This document shows positions 42,894 to 53,200 of a stretch of 64,000 bases of DNA, one piece after another; within the stretch, counting starts at the first letter, position 1, and every line of letters starts with the position of its first letter. The stretch comes from Pirellulaceae bacterium (GTDB lineage: Bacteria > Planctomycetota > Planctomycetia > Pirellulales > Pirellulaceae). Below the pieces are notes generated by a model. That model did not search any database and was not told the DNA's origin. It saw only the letters and a program-made list of their open reading frames with translations. The DNA lies in NCBI GenBank assembly GCA_019636385.1, contig JAHBXT010000002.1, forward strand, positions 496,001 to 560,000, written 5' to 3'. The translations under genes were made by a program, and so were the position numbers.

Positions 42894-45041
42894 ATGCGAC
42901 TTAAAATTGGTCTGATACTGGGACTGCTCACAGGACTTGCACTCGCCTATACAAGCCAGAGTTGGGCGGACGACCCCAAGCTGGCAGCTCCGCGAGTCAG
43001 TGACATGGCAGGCCAGCGAGCCTCAGATGCTCGCATCGTAAAGACAGTAGCCGCGCTTATGACCAAAGTGCACTTGGCCAATCAGCCGCTGGACGACGAA
43101 ATTTCGCGGCGCGCCTATGACTCGATGCTCAAGTTGTTGGACCCGCTAAAGATCTATTTTCTGCAGAGCGATATCGATGCGTTGTCCAAGAATCGGGACA
43201 AGATCGACGACTTTGTTCAAGCAGGCAAGATGGACTTCGCCATTGAGCTCTACCAACTGTTTCTGAAGCGGCTCGATGAGCGCATTGCGGCGGCTCATCA
43301 GTACGTGGATACTGAACATGACTTTACGATTCAAGAATCTATCGCTCGCGAACCCAAGAAAATCGAATATCCCAAAGATACAGCCGAAGCCAACGATCGC
43401 ATGCGGAAGCAGGTAAAATTCCGTATGTTGAGTCTGGAGAGTGACCGAATTCGCGCCGAGCAGGATCTTCAGGCCGGCAAGCAGCAATCAGACCTGGAGC
43501 GAGTTCTGATCGGCGATCCTAACGAAGATCCCCGCGAGCGCTTACATCGCAGTTATCGGACCTTGCATAAGCGCTGGCAACAGTTTGATGCCAACGAACT
43601 CTTGGAGTTGTATGTCTCGGCGCTGACCACCAGCTTTGATCCTCATACTTCGTACATGTCCCCCAGCACTCAGAAAAACTTCATGATTAGCATGAAGCTG
43701 AATCTGGATGGCATCGGCGCTCAATTGACCAGTGAAGACGGCTATACAAAACTGACCAGCATCGTGCCCGGTGGGGCGGCCGACAAAGATGGACGACTCA
43801 AGCCCGGCGACCGCATTGTAGCCGTAGGGCAAGGCCAGGAAGGTCCGGTGGAAGATGTAATTGATATGAAACTAGACGAAGTCGTGCAGCGGATTCGCGG
43901 TCAGGCTGGGACCATTGTGCGCTTGATTGTATTGCCGGCCAGTGGCGGCGAATCCCAAGTCTATAACATTACTCGGGCCAAGATCACGCTGGAAGACAGT
44001 GCAGCGCGTAGCCAGATTGTCGATTATCCACTGGAAGATCAACAAGCGTCGGCGACTCCGTTTCGAGTTGGATATATCGACTTGCCCAGCTTCTACATGG
44101 ACATGGAAGCAGCACGCAGGAACTCCAATAACTTTCGTAGTACGACGCGAGATGTTCGGAAGATTTTGGCCGATTTCCGCGACCAATCTGTAGATGTCGT
44201 GGTGTTGGACTTGAGTCGCAATGGTGGCGGTAGTTTGACCGAGGCCATTAACTTGACGGGGCTGTTCATAGATCGCGGACCTGTGGTTCAAGTCAAGAAT
44301 CCTCAAGGTCAGGTTCAGGTGTACGAAGACGAAGAATCGGGTGTTGCTTGGAACGGTCCATTGATCGTCATGACCAGCAAAGAGAGCGCCTCTGCCAGTG
44401 AAATCTTGGCTGGTGCGATCCAAGATTATGGTCGTGGTTTGATCGTCGGTGACCCGGCCACTCACGGCAAAGGCACGGTGCAAAGTTTGTACGACTTGAG
44501 TGAAGAGTTGTTAGGTGGAGGTGGCCCCGCTATGGGTGCGCTGAAGATTACCATTCAGCAGTTTTATCTGCCGGCAGGTAAGAGTACGCAGCGGCAAGGG
44601 GTCATGTCCGACCTGATTCTGCCGCAGATCACGGCCGAAATTGACAATGGCGAAGCCGACCTGGATTATGCGCTGCCTAACGACACCGTCACTCCGACGC
44701 GATTTTCCAAATACAACCTGGTTAATAGTACTTTGTTGGCAGATCTGCGCGCCAAGAGCATGTCTCGTGTTCGAGAAAGCGATGGATTCGCCAAAACGCT
44801 GCGACGAATCGACCTCTATCGTCAGCAGAAAGGGGAAGAGTTCATCTCACTCAACCGCGAGGAATTCTTGAAACGGCGAGCGGAATTGGACGCTCAGCGG
44901 GAAGAGGAAGAGCAAAGCTTGGAGTCGCAAATTCCCAAGAAAGAGGTATTTCGCATGGATCACTACAACCGCGAAGTGCTAAATATCTCCAAGGACTACT
45001 ACGACGCGCTCAACAAACTCAATCTGGCCAACGCCGGATAA
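42894..45041 (+). CDS. prc: Tail-specific (C-terminal processing) protease, S41 family
   Basis: 715 residues with a signal peptide (MRLKIGLILGLLTGLALAYTSQSWA). An N-terminal helical domain precedes a PDZ domain at about 262-320 (MKLNLDGIGAQLTSEDGY ... VPGGAADKDGRLKPGDRIVAVGQG). The S41 core has VVLDLSRNGGGSLTEAI, the catalytic Ser in TSKESASASEILAGAI (~499) and the Lys in DPATHGKGTVQS (~525). The C-terminal DUF3340-like part follows. It works in the periplasm, cleaving proteins with exposed nonpolar C-termini, and is close in build to E. coli Prc/Tsp. It stands alone with gaps of 150 and 287 bases on its two sides. Confidence 0.95.
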   Translation: MRLKIGLILGLLTGLALAYTSQSWADDPKLAAPRVSDMAGQRASDARIVKTVAALMTKVHLANQPLDDEISRRAYDSMLKLLDPLKIYFLQSDIDALSKNRDKIDDFVQAGKMDFAIELYQLFLKRLDERIAAAHQYVDTEHDFTIQESIAREPKKIEYPKDTAEANDRMRKQVKFRMLSLESDRIRAEQDLQAGKQQSDLERVLIGDPNEDPRERLHRSYRTLHKRWQQFDANELLELYVSALTTSFDPHTSYMSPSTQKNFMISMKLNLDGIGAQLTSEDGYTKLTSIVPGGAADKDGRLKPGDRIVAVGQGQEGPVEDVIDMKLDEVVQRIRGQAGTIVRLIVLPASGGESQVYNITRAKITLEDSAARSQIVDYPLEDQQASATPFRVGYIDLPSFYMDMEAARRNSNNFRSTTRDVRKILADFRDQSVDVVVLDLSRNGGGSLTEAINLTGLFIDRGPVVQVKNPQGQVQVYEDEESGVAWNGPLIVMTSKESASASEILAGAIQDYGRGLIVGDPATHGKGTVQSLYDLSEELLGGGGPAMGALKITIQQFYLPAGKSTQRQGVMSDLILPQITAEIDNGEADLDYALPNDTVTPTRFSKYNLVNSTLLADLRAKSMSRVRESDGFAKTLRRIDLYRQQKGEEFISLNREEFLKRRAELDAQREEEEQSLESQIPKKEVFRMDHYNREVLNISKDYYDALNKLNLANAG

Positions 45042-45047
45042 AGTCGC

Positions 45048-45136
45048 AGCGTTCGCCAGAAATGTAGCTGTGTTCGCCAAAACCTGGAAAACCGTCGAAA
45101 CCCTCCAGCTTCTGGCGATGGCGGCTACCATTTGCG
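45048..45136. repeat. Dispersed repeat, degenerate copy before purQ
   Basis: CTTCTGGCGATGGCGGCTAC (from 45109) resembles the core in reverse, and GTTCGCCAGAAATGTAGCTG (from 45050) lies ahead of it as the partner arm. No gene is seen in the rest of the 287-base gap. Confidence 0.4.
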
Positions 45137-45328
45137 AGTCGACGCTTGCTGGCATCTTCTGACCAAGCCCTAGCGGTCATCGAAAAATCGTGTAGAAAGT
45201 TGAGCTTCACGAACAGGCAGAGTACGTAGGCAACTGGGTTTCGCGCGAGTACTTTATTCCGCCGCAGGCTCTTGCTTATGGCTGCTTCGTTGAACGATGA
45301 ACCATTGCCTCGCAGCCTAGGAATACTC

Positions 45329-46114
45329 ATGGCTTCTCCGCGCGTGCTCGTTTTGCGAGCCCCAGGTACCAATTGCGACGTTGAAACAGCTTATGCCTTC
45401 CAGCGGGCTGGAGCGACTGTGAAATCGGTCCATGTCAACGCTCTGATGGATGACCCGGGCGGCTGGAGCACGTTTCAGATATTATGTTTTCCTGGCGGCT
45501 TCAGCTTCGGCGACGACATCGCAGCTGGCCGCATTCTGGCGCAACGTCTGAATGTTCATTTGCGTGACATGATCGAGCACTTTCGTGGCCACGACCGGCT
45601 GGTGTTGGGTATCTGCAACGGATTTCAAGTCATGATGCGTTTGGGAATTTTCTTTCCCGATCATTTCGACTCGCCCCCGGCCACATTGACACTCAACCGG
45701 CAAGCCAGATTTGAATGCCGCTGGGTCCATTTGGGCACGGCGAAAACCAATAGTGTCTTCTTGCGCGGTATCGAGCGACTTTATCTACCGATGGCTCATG
45801 CCGAAGGCCGCTTCGTGTTGCGGGATCCAGAGGCTGGAGAACGATTAGCATCCCAGTCGCAGCTCGGCTTGCGTTATTGCGCTGAAAGCGCGCCGCCTAG
45901 CGATCAGCTCTTGCCATTTCCTGACAATCCCAACGGAGCCGACCTGAATGTCGCTGGTATCTCCGATCCCAGCGGTCGAGTTTTTGGACTAATGCCGCAC
46001 CCCGAGCGACACATCGAGCCTACACAGCATCCCTATTGGACTCGTCGCTTCCCCCAGCCTCCTGCGGGTGATGGACTAGCCATCTTCAACAATGCTGTTA
46101 GCTACTTTGCTTGA
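45329..46114 (+). CDS. purQ: Phosphoribosylformylglycinamidine synthase, glutaminase subunit
   Basis: 261 residues from the ATG at 45329, which is preceded by AGGAA at good spacing and opens MASPRVLVLRAPGTNCDVETA, the family's start; the open frame to 45272 is not needed. The class I amidotransferase residues are present: CFPGGFSFGDDIAAG, the nucleophile Cys in LVLGICNGFQVM (~95), and the His-Glu pair in LMPHPERHIEP (~222). It supplies ammonia to PurL in step four of purine synthesis. purL and purS are not adjacent. Its stop codon abuts the convergent ABC-F gene with no base between. Confidence 0.95.
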   Translation: MASPRVLVLRAPGTNCDVETAYAFQRAGATVKSVHVNALMDDPGGWSTFQILCFPGGFSFGDDIAAGRILAQRLNVHLRDMIEHFRGHDRLVLGICNGFQVMMRLGIFFPDHFDSPPATLTLNRQARFECRWVHLGTAKTNSVFLRGIERLYLPMAHAEGRFVLRDPEAGERLASQSQLGLRYCAESAPPSDQLLPFPDNPNGADLNVAGISDPSGRVFGLMPHPERHIEPTQHPYWTRRFPQPPAGDGLAIFNNAVSYFA

Positions 46115-47890
46115 TTATTCGAGTGGCATGGCATTCAATTCAAGCCAGCGCTCTTCGGCCATTCCAATTTCCATTTCCAGTAACTGGACAACTCGACTCA
46201 GCCGCTCGGCCTCGCCGGCGTCGTTGGTCTGTACTAGTTGGTCATGAAGTTCGGTTCGTTGTAAATCGAGCGCCTTGATCTTCTTACTGAGCGACTTCAT
46301 TTCCTTGTCAACTGCCTTGGCGTCCAGCGGGCTTGGTGCCACTGTCACAGATGTAGAAGCAGGAATGGTCAAGCGATTCGCCGGCGCGCGAATTCGTTCA
46401 CCTTCTTCGATCTCCCGATTGATGTAGTAGAGATAGCCTTCGTAACCGCCTTCATAGGCTCGCACGGAACCATCCCGAACTTCAATGATGTTCGTGGCCA
46501 CACGGCTCATGAAGTGACGATCGTGACTTGTGAAGAGAACCGTTCCTTTATAATCGTTCAGTGCCTGCGCCAAAGATTCGACGGTTTCGACATCCAAGTG
46601 GTTGCCGGGTTCGTCCAGCACGAGCACGTTGTATGTTCCCAGCAGCAATCCGGCCATGCACAACCGAGCCCGTTCGCCGCCGGAAAGAACTTGAACCTTC
46701 TTGCGAACGTGATCCCCACGGAAGAGCATCGAACCAGCGACGGTCAAGATTTGCTGATTGGTCGTGCCAGGCGCAGCTTTGCTCTCAAGGTATTCGAGCA
46801 CCATCTGTTTCGGTTCCAGAGCGCTGTAAACATGCTGCGCATAGACGCCGATCTCACAATGCAATCCCCATTTTACGCTACCGTGAATTGCAGCCAGCGA
46901 GCCAACCACAGTACGCAACAACGTAGTTTTCCCTTGACCGTTGTCACCGACAATGGCCGCTCGTTGACCATGTTCAACGTCCAGCACGATTCCGGTGGCA
47001 ACGGTTCTTTCAGGATAGCCAATCGATAGATCGATCATCCGCACAGCCGGCCCTTTACGCGGCTGAACAATGGGCGCACGAATCGCGGCGGTCGGGAGAT
47101 CTGCATCGATGTCGATCGTCTGTAGGCGTTCGAGTTGCCTGCCTTTGGAGCGCGCCAAAGTAGCGGTACTGGCTCGAGCCCGATTCTTGTCAATAAAATT
47201 CTGCAGGTGCTTTTGCTTGGCGACGATCGCTGCGTTGGATCGCTCGAAGTGTTCGCGTCTCTCGGCTGCAAATTTCAAGTAAGCCTCAATCTTGCCAGGA
47301 AACATCGTCAGTTTGCCACGCGATAAGTCAAGCGTATGATCGCAAGTGGCTTGCAGGAAGGAGCGATCGTGCGACACGATCAGCGCAGCTCTGTCGAAAT
47401 GGCGCAAGAAGTGTTCAAGCAATATTTGCGTGCGAATGTCGAGGAAGTTCGTGGGCTCGTCAAGTACCAACAGGTTCGGATCTTTCAGCAGAAGCGACGT
47501 TAGCTTGACTCGCGTCTTCCAACCGCCAGAGAGTGCAGAAATGGGACCGTTCAAATACGCGCCTTTGAGTTCAAATTCGCCGGCCACTTCACCGCACTTC
47601 CAATCGGGTTGACCGCTATCGCGCATCAAAAAATCAATGGCCGATTCTTCAGGTAGAAAGGTATCGTGCTGTTGCAGATAGCCGATGCGCAACTGAGTGC
47701 TGCGAATGATTTCTCCTTTTTCCAACTCCTCTTCGCCCATCAAAACGCGCAGCAGAGTCGACTTGCCAGCACCATTGCGCCCCACAAAGCCGACTTTGGT
47801 CTTATCGGTCAGTGAAACGCTAGCGTCATCCAGCAGCCTTTGCTCACCGTAACTCTTCTGGGCACCGCGAATCTGAAGCAAAACACCCAT
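46115..47890 (-). CDS. ABC-F family ATPase
   Basis: 591 residues, two ABC domains and no membrane part. The first has GFVGRNGAGKSTLLRVL, LSGGWKTRVKLTSLLL and LLVLDEPTNFLD. The linker arm (YLKFAAERREHFERSNAAIVAKQKHLQ) carries the basic FIDKNRARASTATLARSK. The second has VGDNGQGKTTLLRTVVG, LSGGERARLCMAGLLLG and VLVLDEPGNHLDVETVE. The last ~90 residues are a Lys/Glu-rich coiled coil. ABC-F proteins bind the ribosomal E site and adjust translation or give antibiotic resistance; the closest of the well-known groups is Uup/YheS-like. Which function applies cannot be told from sequence. Confidence 0.92.
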   Translation of the reverse strand: MGVLLQIRGAQKSYGEQRLLDDASVSLTDKTKVGFVGRNGAGKSTLLRVLMGEEELEKGEIIRSTQLRIGYLQQHDTFLPEESAIDFLMRDSGQPDWKCGEVAGEFELKGAYLNGPISALSGGWKTRVKLTSLLLKDPNLLVLDEPTNFLDIRTQILLEHFLRHFDRAALIVSHDRSFLQATCDHTLDLSRGKLTMFPGKIEAYLKFAAERREHFERSNAAIVAKQKHLQNFIDKNRARASTATLARSKGRQLERLQTIDIDADLPTAAIRAPIVQPRKGPAVRMIDLSIGYPERTVATGIVLDVEHGQRAAIVGDNGQGKTTLLRTVVGSLAAIHGSVKWGLHCEIGVYAQHVYSALEPKQMVLEYLESKAAPGTTNQQILTVAGSMLFRGDHVRKKVQVLSGGERARLCMAGLLLGTYNVLVLDEPGNHLDVETVESLAQALNDYKGTVLFTSHDRHFMSRVATNIIEVRDGSVRAYEGGYEGYLYYINREIEEGERIRAPANRLTIPASTSVTVAPSPLDAKAVDKEMKSLSKKIKALDLQRTELHDQLVQTNDAGEAERLSRVVQLLEMEIGMAEERWLELNAMPLE

Positions 47891-48195
47891 AACTCAACTG
47901 GACTCCTAGCTCGTCGCGAAATTGGAAGTCGCCCGCGAAATTCGGGAATTGCCGCCAACATTGACTGCCAACTCCCGTCTGCGGAAAATGCGCATAACTG
48001 CCCTTTAAAATGTCAAAGTTCAGCCCGTTAATCAAGCCTGCCCATGCTACGATAAGGTTCTCAGGTAGTCAAACGATGGCTTGCCCTGACGGTTTTCTGA
48101 TTCACATAGACGGTCGTAAATTCGGCAAGTACAATAAGGCTAGTGTTCCGATCTGCCGTTAAAAATCGCAGGTCTGCTGCCCGTCTGATAGAATA
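47891..48195. other. Divergent gap before RND operon
   Basis: It must carry promoters for the ABC-F gene and the RND operon. A TACAAT hexamer at 48130-48135 is a possible -10 for the latter without a clear -35. A 28-codon ATG frame (48076-48162) was seen but has no further support. Confidence 0.4.
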
Positions 48196-48642
48196 ATGAT
48201 GTTCGCCAAACCGAGAGCCGTGACAAGTGTTACCATAATTCGATGGCTACTTGTAGCTTCGCTGGTTGCGCCGCGAGTTGTCGGTCATCGTCATGCTGAT
48301 ATCGTCCGACTCGATGGAGCGAATCAAAGCTTGGCTGTACATATCGAGCGCTATCACGGCTCGGATAAGTCGCTAGTTGATGAGAATCAGTTCCACTTGC
48401 ACCTGGCTTTTTCGCTTCTGTCTTCCGAAGTGCCCTGTGGGACTTCAGTGGTCAGTATTTGCGGGAGCGGCGCTGGAGGTTACTCAACGCTGCTCGAGCG
48501 CCTTGAGCAGGGCTGGCAGTCTGAGCCAATTCTGCAAGAGCCCGATCGCAAATCTGAAACACTAGTGGCCGACTGTGGCGATCCCCAACACCCAAGCACA
48601 AGCAGTTTCCGACGTGTCTGTTTCTGCGTTTGGAATATCTGA
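48196..48642 (+). CDS. Small His-rich secreted protein heading the RND efflux operon, unknown
   Basis: 148 residues with a signal-like start (TIIRWLLVASLVAPRVVG). The mature part has GHRHADIV, HIERYHGSD and FHLHLAF, plus four Cys residues in the second half. This composition suggests metal binding. It lies 115-140 bases before the adaptor of the RND system in the same direction, so it could be a periplasmic metal-binding accessory, comparable in place though not in sequence to CusF. No known family was recognised. Confidence 0.6.
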   Translation: MMFAKPRAVTSVTIIRWLLVASLVAPRVVGHRHADIVRLDGANQSLAVHIERYHGSDKSLVDENQFHLHLAFSLLSSEVPCGTSVVSICGSGAGGYSTLLERLEQGWQSEPILQEPDRKSETLVADCGDPQHPSTSSFRRVCFCVWNI

Positions 48643-48780
48643 CGCGGATACCGCGAAAAGCGACTAACGACACTTCGTTCATTCGCTCTCTTCTTTGTCA
48701 AAGACCGCAGTCCTTAACGCTCTTATGCTGCGTCGACAGCCAGCGTCTTCCGTTTATTGATCAATAGAGATACTTCTACT

Positions 48781-50283
48781 ATGTCACATTATTTACTGAT
48801 GGTCGTTCCTTGTTTACGATCCGGCCGCGAATGCTGCCACTATGCGATGTTGATTCCTATGCTATTCGGGATCTGGTTGATGATGCCGAACATCGGGTGT
48901 TGTCAAGAAAGTTCAAACTTCAAAGAGACTGGCGGGCCAAGTTCATCGGTTCAATTGCCTGTAACTGTAAACCTCACCGAGTCTCAGCGTGTGGCCGCTA
49001 TTGTGAAAGTGGCTCCAGCTATTGAAGGGCCGTTTTCAAGTTCGATCAGCTTGACGGGAAAGGTGTCGCTTAATGAAGAGAAGCTAGCGCACATCTATCC
49101 AAATGTCAGTGGCCAAGTAGGGGCCGTAAAGGTAGCTTTGGGCGATACCGTGGCTGAAGGGGACGTGCTCGTAATCGTCAATAGCCGCGAAGTTGGAGCC
49201 GCCAAGCTGGATCTCTTTCAAGCGAAACTGCAGTTAGAGCTGGCTAGACTCAAGCTTAATCTGCAAGCTGAAATCGCCAGTAACACGAAAGAGCTTCTTG
49301 TCGCGCTAACAAAAAAGATGGATATCACGGAGTTACAAGAACAATTTACGGGCCGTTCGATGGGGGACTATCGAGAGCGACTGTTGCAGGCCTACGCCGT
49401 GTATGTTAAGTCGGAAGCAGATGTTCAGAGATTGATCAACGTGGCTGACTCTGGAGCGATTTCTTCTAAGCAACTGCTGTACGCCAAGGCCTCGCGAAAT
49501 GCAGACTCAGCCACGTTTTATGCGAGGCTGGAGCAAATCGACTATGAACTAAGCACCTCTCAACTGCAGGCTTCACAACTCGTAAAAGAGGCCGAGACTC
49601 GTGTGGCGATAGCCACTACCAATTTACGAATTATGGGCTGTGAGCTCAGGGATTTTGAGAATTTCGATCCCTTACAGCAAGGCGAAGCGGTTTCCGACTA
49701 TTTCATTCGCGCTCCACTGAGTGGCACGGTCATCTCAAAGGATGTCGTCTGGCGCGAACAAGTAAGGCCCGATTCACAAATCATGGCAATTGCGGACCTG
49801 TCGACAGTTTGGATCGAAGCCAATGTCTACGAAAAGGACGCTCGGCTACTGGAGTCACTCAAGGATCGATCGGTGAGCGTCCGCAATGCTGCCTGGCCGG
49901 AGAGAGATTTTCCAGCCAAGGTTTTCTTTACTGGTGAAATCATGGACGAGAAGACGCGAACTATCTCGATGCGGGCCGTTGCTAACAATGCCCACCACCT
50001 ACTCAAGCCAGGCATGTTTGTGACGATCTCCTTCGCATCGCAGAGTAACGACAAACCGGTGATACAAGTGCCCTCGGGCGCAGTACTTGAGCACGCAGGT
50101 TCCCAGTTTGTCTTTGTGAAGCTCAATGATTCAACATTTGAACGACGCGACGTGGAGGTTGGAGAGAATAATGGCTCATCCACCGTAATTCACCGGGGCA
50201 TTGCCAAGTCGGACATGGTCGTTACGACGGGTGGCTTCGTCCTGAAATCAAAGATGCTCGAATCATTGATGGGAGATGAATAA
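48781..50283 (+). CDS. RND efflux periplasmic adaptor (CusB/CzcB-like)
   Basis: About 500 residues. Several starts are possible: TTG 48757, ATG 48781, ATG 48847; the last leads straight into the hydrophobic segment MLIPMLFGIWLMMPNIGC. Membrane-fusion-protein features are clear: the barrel and lipoyl halves GKVSLNEEKLAHIYPNVSG, VKVALGDTVAEGDVLVIV and FIRAPLSGTVISKDVV, a long helical hairpin between them, then VWIEANVYEKDARLLESLKD and LKPGMFVTISF. It joins the inner-membrane pump to an outer-membrane channel. Its stop overlaps the pump gene region, so the two are co-translated. Confidence 0.9.
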   Translation: MSHYLLMVVPCLRSGRECCHYAMLIPMLFGIWLMMPNIGCCQESSNFKETGGPSSSVQLPVTVNLTESQRVAAIVKVAPAIEGPFSSSISLTGKVSLNEEKLAHIYPNVSGQVGAVKVALGDTVAEGDVLVIVNSREVGAAKLDLFQAKLQLELARLKLNLQAEIASNTKELLVALTKKMDITELQEQFTGRSMGDYRERLLQAYAVYVKSEADVQRLINVADSGAISSKQLLYAKASRNADSATFYARLEQIDYELSTSQLQASQLVKEAETRVAIATTNLRIMGCELRDFENFDPLQQGEAVSDYFIRAPLSGTVISKDVVWREQVRPDSQIMAIADLSTVWIEANVYEKDARLLESLKDRSVSVRNAAWPERDFPAKVFFTGEIMDEKTRTISMRAVANNAHHLLKPGMFVTISFASQSNDKPVIQVPSGAVLEHAGSQFVFVKLNDSTFERRDVEVGENNGSSTVIHRGIAKSDMVVTTGGFVLKSKMLESLMGDE

Positions 50284-50284
50284 G

Positions 50285-53200
50285 ATGTTGAATCATCTCA
50301 TTGAGTGGTCCCTGAATAATCGATTTATTGTCATCTTACTGGCAGTCGTCACGCTTGGATTGGGTGGTTTTGCTGCCACTACAATTCCACTGGATGCAGT
50401 GCCAGATCTTACCAATATCCAAGTTCAGGTCTTGACCAATTCCCCTGCCCTGGGGCCTGTTGAAGTAGAGCAGTTCATAACCTTTCCAGTTGAGAATGCC
50501 ATGAGCGGCATTCCACAGGTTGATGAAATCCGCTCGATCAGTCGTTTTGGCCTAAGTGCCGTTACAGTGACCTTCGAAGATGGCACCGATATTTACTGGG
50601 CTCGCAATATTGTTAGTCAAAGGCTTTTACGTGCGAAGGAGGAGATCCCGCCAGGCATGGGCACACCGGAGCTGGGCCCAATTGCAACCGGGATGAGTGA
50701 GATCTATCAATTCGAAGTTCGCGCCAAACAAGGCTACCATCACTCACTGAAAGATTTGAGGACCATACTTGACTGGCAGATCGCATTTCAGCTTCGGAGC
50801 GTACCCGGAGTCATTGAAGTCAACACATTTGGTGGCGAGCTAAAAACCTATGAGGTGCAAGTTGACCCTGCTAAGCTGCAGAATTACAACCTGTCCCTTT
50901 ACGATGTTTTTACAGCACTTCAGGCGAACAATGGCAACTCAGGTGGAGGGTATATAATTCATGGTGCCGAGCAACGCTTAATACGCGGTGAAGGCTTGGT
51001 TGGAAGTCTCGCAGATATAGGCTCAATCATCCTCACGAGTAACAATGGAGTGCCGGTTTTAGTCACGGACGTTGCCGATGTGCAATATGCGCCTATGCTC
51101 CGACAAGGGGCCGTTACCCGTGATGGCGACCGTGAAGCAGTCGTGGGAATGGTCATGATGATCATGGGAGGGAGTTCTCGGCAAGTCGTCGAGGATGTCA
51201 AACGCAAAATCCATGAAATTGAAAAGACTCTTCCCGAAGGCGTTTACACTGACACTTTCTATGACCGAACCGAACTGGTCGAGAAGACGATTCATACGGT
51301 GGCCGAGAACATAGGTCTGGGGGTGGTGTTGGTTGTCATAATGCTCTTTCTGTTGTTAGGTGATATTCGTGCAGGATTAATCGTGGCCGCTGCTATTCCA
51401 CTTTCTGCCGCATGCACCTTGATCGCCATGCGTTACGCAGGGGTGTCTGCGAATCTGATGAGTATGGGGGCGGTTGATTTCGGTGTTATTGTCGACGGCG
51501 CTGTGGTGATGATCGAAAACTGCGTACGGAGAGCTGCGCATTATCGCAGGACTCATAACCAGGACCATGTTCCACTGGGAGTGTATCGCGAGTCAGCCAG
51601 TGAAGTCGGGAAGCCGATTTTGTTCGCGGGAATCATTGTCATCCTTGTTTTCATTCCGATCCTTAGCCTGCAAGGAATGGAAGGGAAGATGTTTCGTCCG
51701 ATGGCCTTTGTGTTCATGACGGCGTTATCGGCCGCACTAGTGATCGCAGTTACGGTAATGCCAGTAATGGCTTCCTTGTTACTTGCCCGTCGAATCAAGG
51801 AAAGGGAGACATTTCTGGTCCGTTGGATAAAAGCCGCTTATCAACCGATGCTCGCGTTGGCGATGAAACGCCCCAAATTATTGATGTCGTCGTCTGTAGC
51901 TGTGTTTGCCATCAGCATTTGGATCGCATCCGGGTTCGGTGTTGAGTTCGTACCTCGGCTGGATGAGGGCGATCTTGCCATTCAAGCCGCCAGACTACCA
52001 AGCGTATCTCTTGAAACGTCTGTCGAGATGACCAAGTCAATGGAACGCTGTCTCCTCAAGTTCCCGGAAGTAGAAACAGTTGTCTCAAAGACCGGACGTC
52101 CGGAAATCGCGAATGACCCAATGGGGGTCTATCAAACTGACATCTTCGTTCGCCTTAAGCCAATGAATCAGTGGAAACGCAAGATCTCTAAAGCTCAATT
52201 GGTGGAGGAAATGCAAGCTAGCTTGAGTGACCAAGTACCTGCCAACACGTACAGCTTTACTCAGCCGATTGAACTTAGGGTTCAAGAACTTGTCGCGGGT
52301 GTTCGGTCTGATATTGGGCTTAGTTTGTACGGCGACGATCTACAAGAACTCAAACGCAAAGGCGATGAGTTAGTTGCGGCCCTTAATAAAGTGCCAGGAG
52401 CGGCTGATGTGCAAGCTCAGCAAATCGCCGGTTTGCCCTATTTGCGGGTGGTGATCGATCGGAAGGCAATCGCTCGCTACGGAATAAATGCGCGACCAAT
52501 TCTGGATGCGATTGGAACGGTAGGCGGTACCGTTGTCGGGCAGGTCTTTGAGGGACAGCGACGCTTTCCACTTCAGGTTCGCCTGAATTGGGACTGGCGT
52601 AAAGATGTAACCAAGCTGTCTGATCTGAAAATTGAAGATCCGCAAGGCAGCCAGATTCCACTTTCGCAACTGGCGCAGATCTTCGTTGAGGAAGGGCCGG
52701 TTGAGATAAGTCGCGATTCGATTCGACGGCGTATTCTTGTGCAGTGCAATGTGCGTGGAAGAGACCTCGCCGGATTTGTCGCGGAAGCCCAGGAAGTTGT
52801 AGAGCGAGAGGTCAAACTGCCTGAAGGCTACGCACTCAGGTGGGGTGGCCAATTTGAGAATCTGCAACAAGCCACCAAGCGTTTAGCAATCGCTGTGCCT
52901 GTAGCACTATTTCTAATCTTTGCATTACTCTACATGACTTTCAGCTCAGTCAAACTTGCCATGCTGATTTATCTCAACGTGCCTATCGCAGCCACCGGGG
53001 GCGTCCTGTTGCTCTGGTTTCGCGATATGCCATTTTCTATTTCGGCTGGCGTGGGGTTCATCGCCCTCTTTGGCATCGCAGTCATGAATGGCGTGGTATT
53101 GATTGAACACGTTCGTCATTTGCGCCGCGGAGGTGCCAGTCAGCGCGATGCCGTGGTCAATGGGGCGATGGATCGTTTGCGACCAGTACTAATGACGGCT

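Noticed and set aside
45019..45372. 117-codon minus-strand frame across the prc-purQ gap
   Set aside because: It overlaps purQ coding sequence and a degenerate repeat, and has no family resemblance.
48076..48162. 28-codon ATG frame before the RND operon
   Set aside because: Too short, no clear ribosome-binding site, and no recognised family; may be chance in a promoter region.
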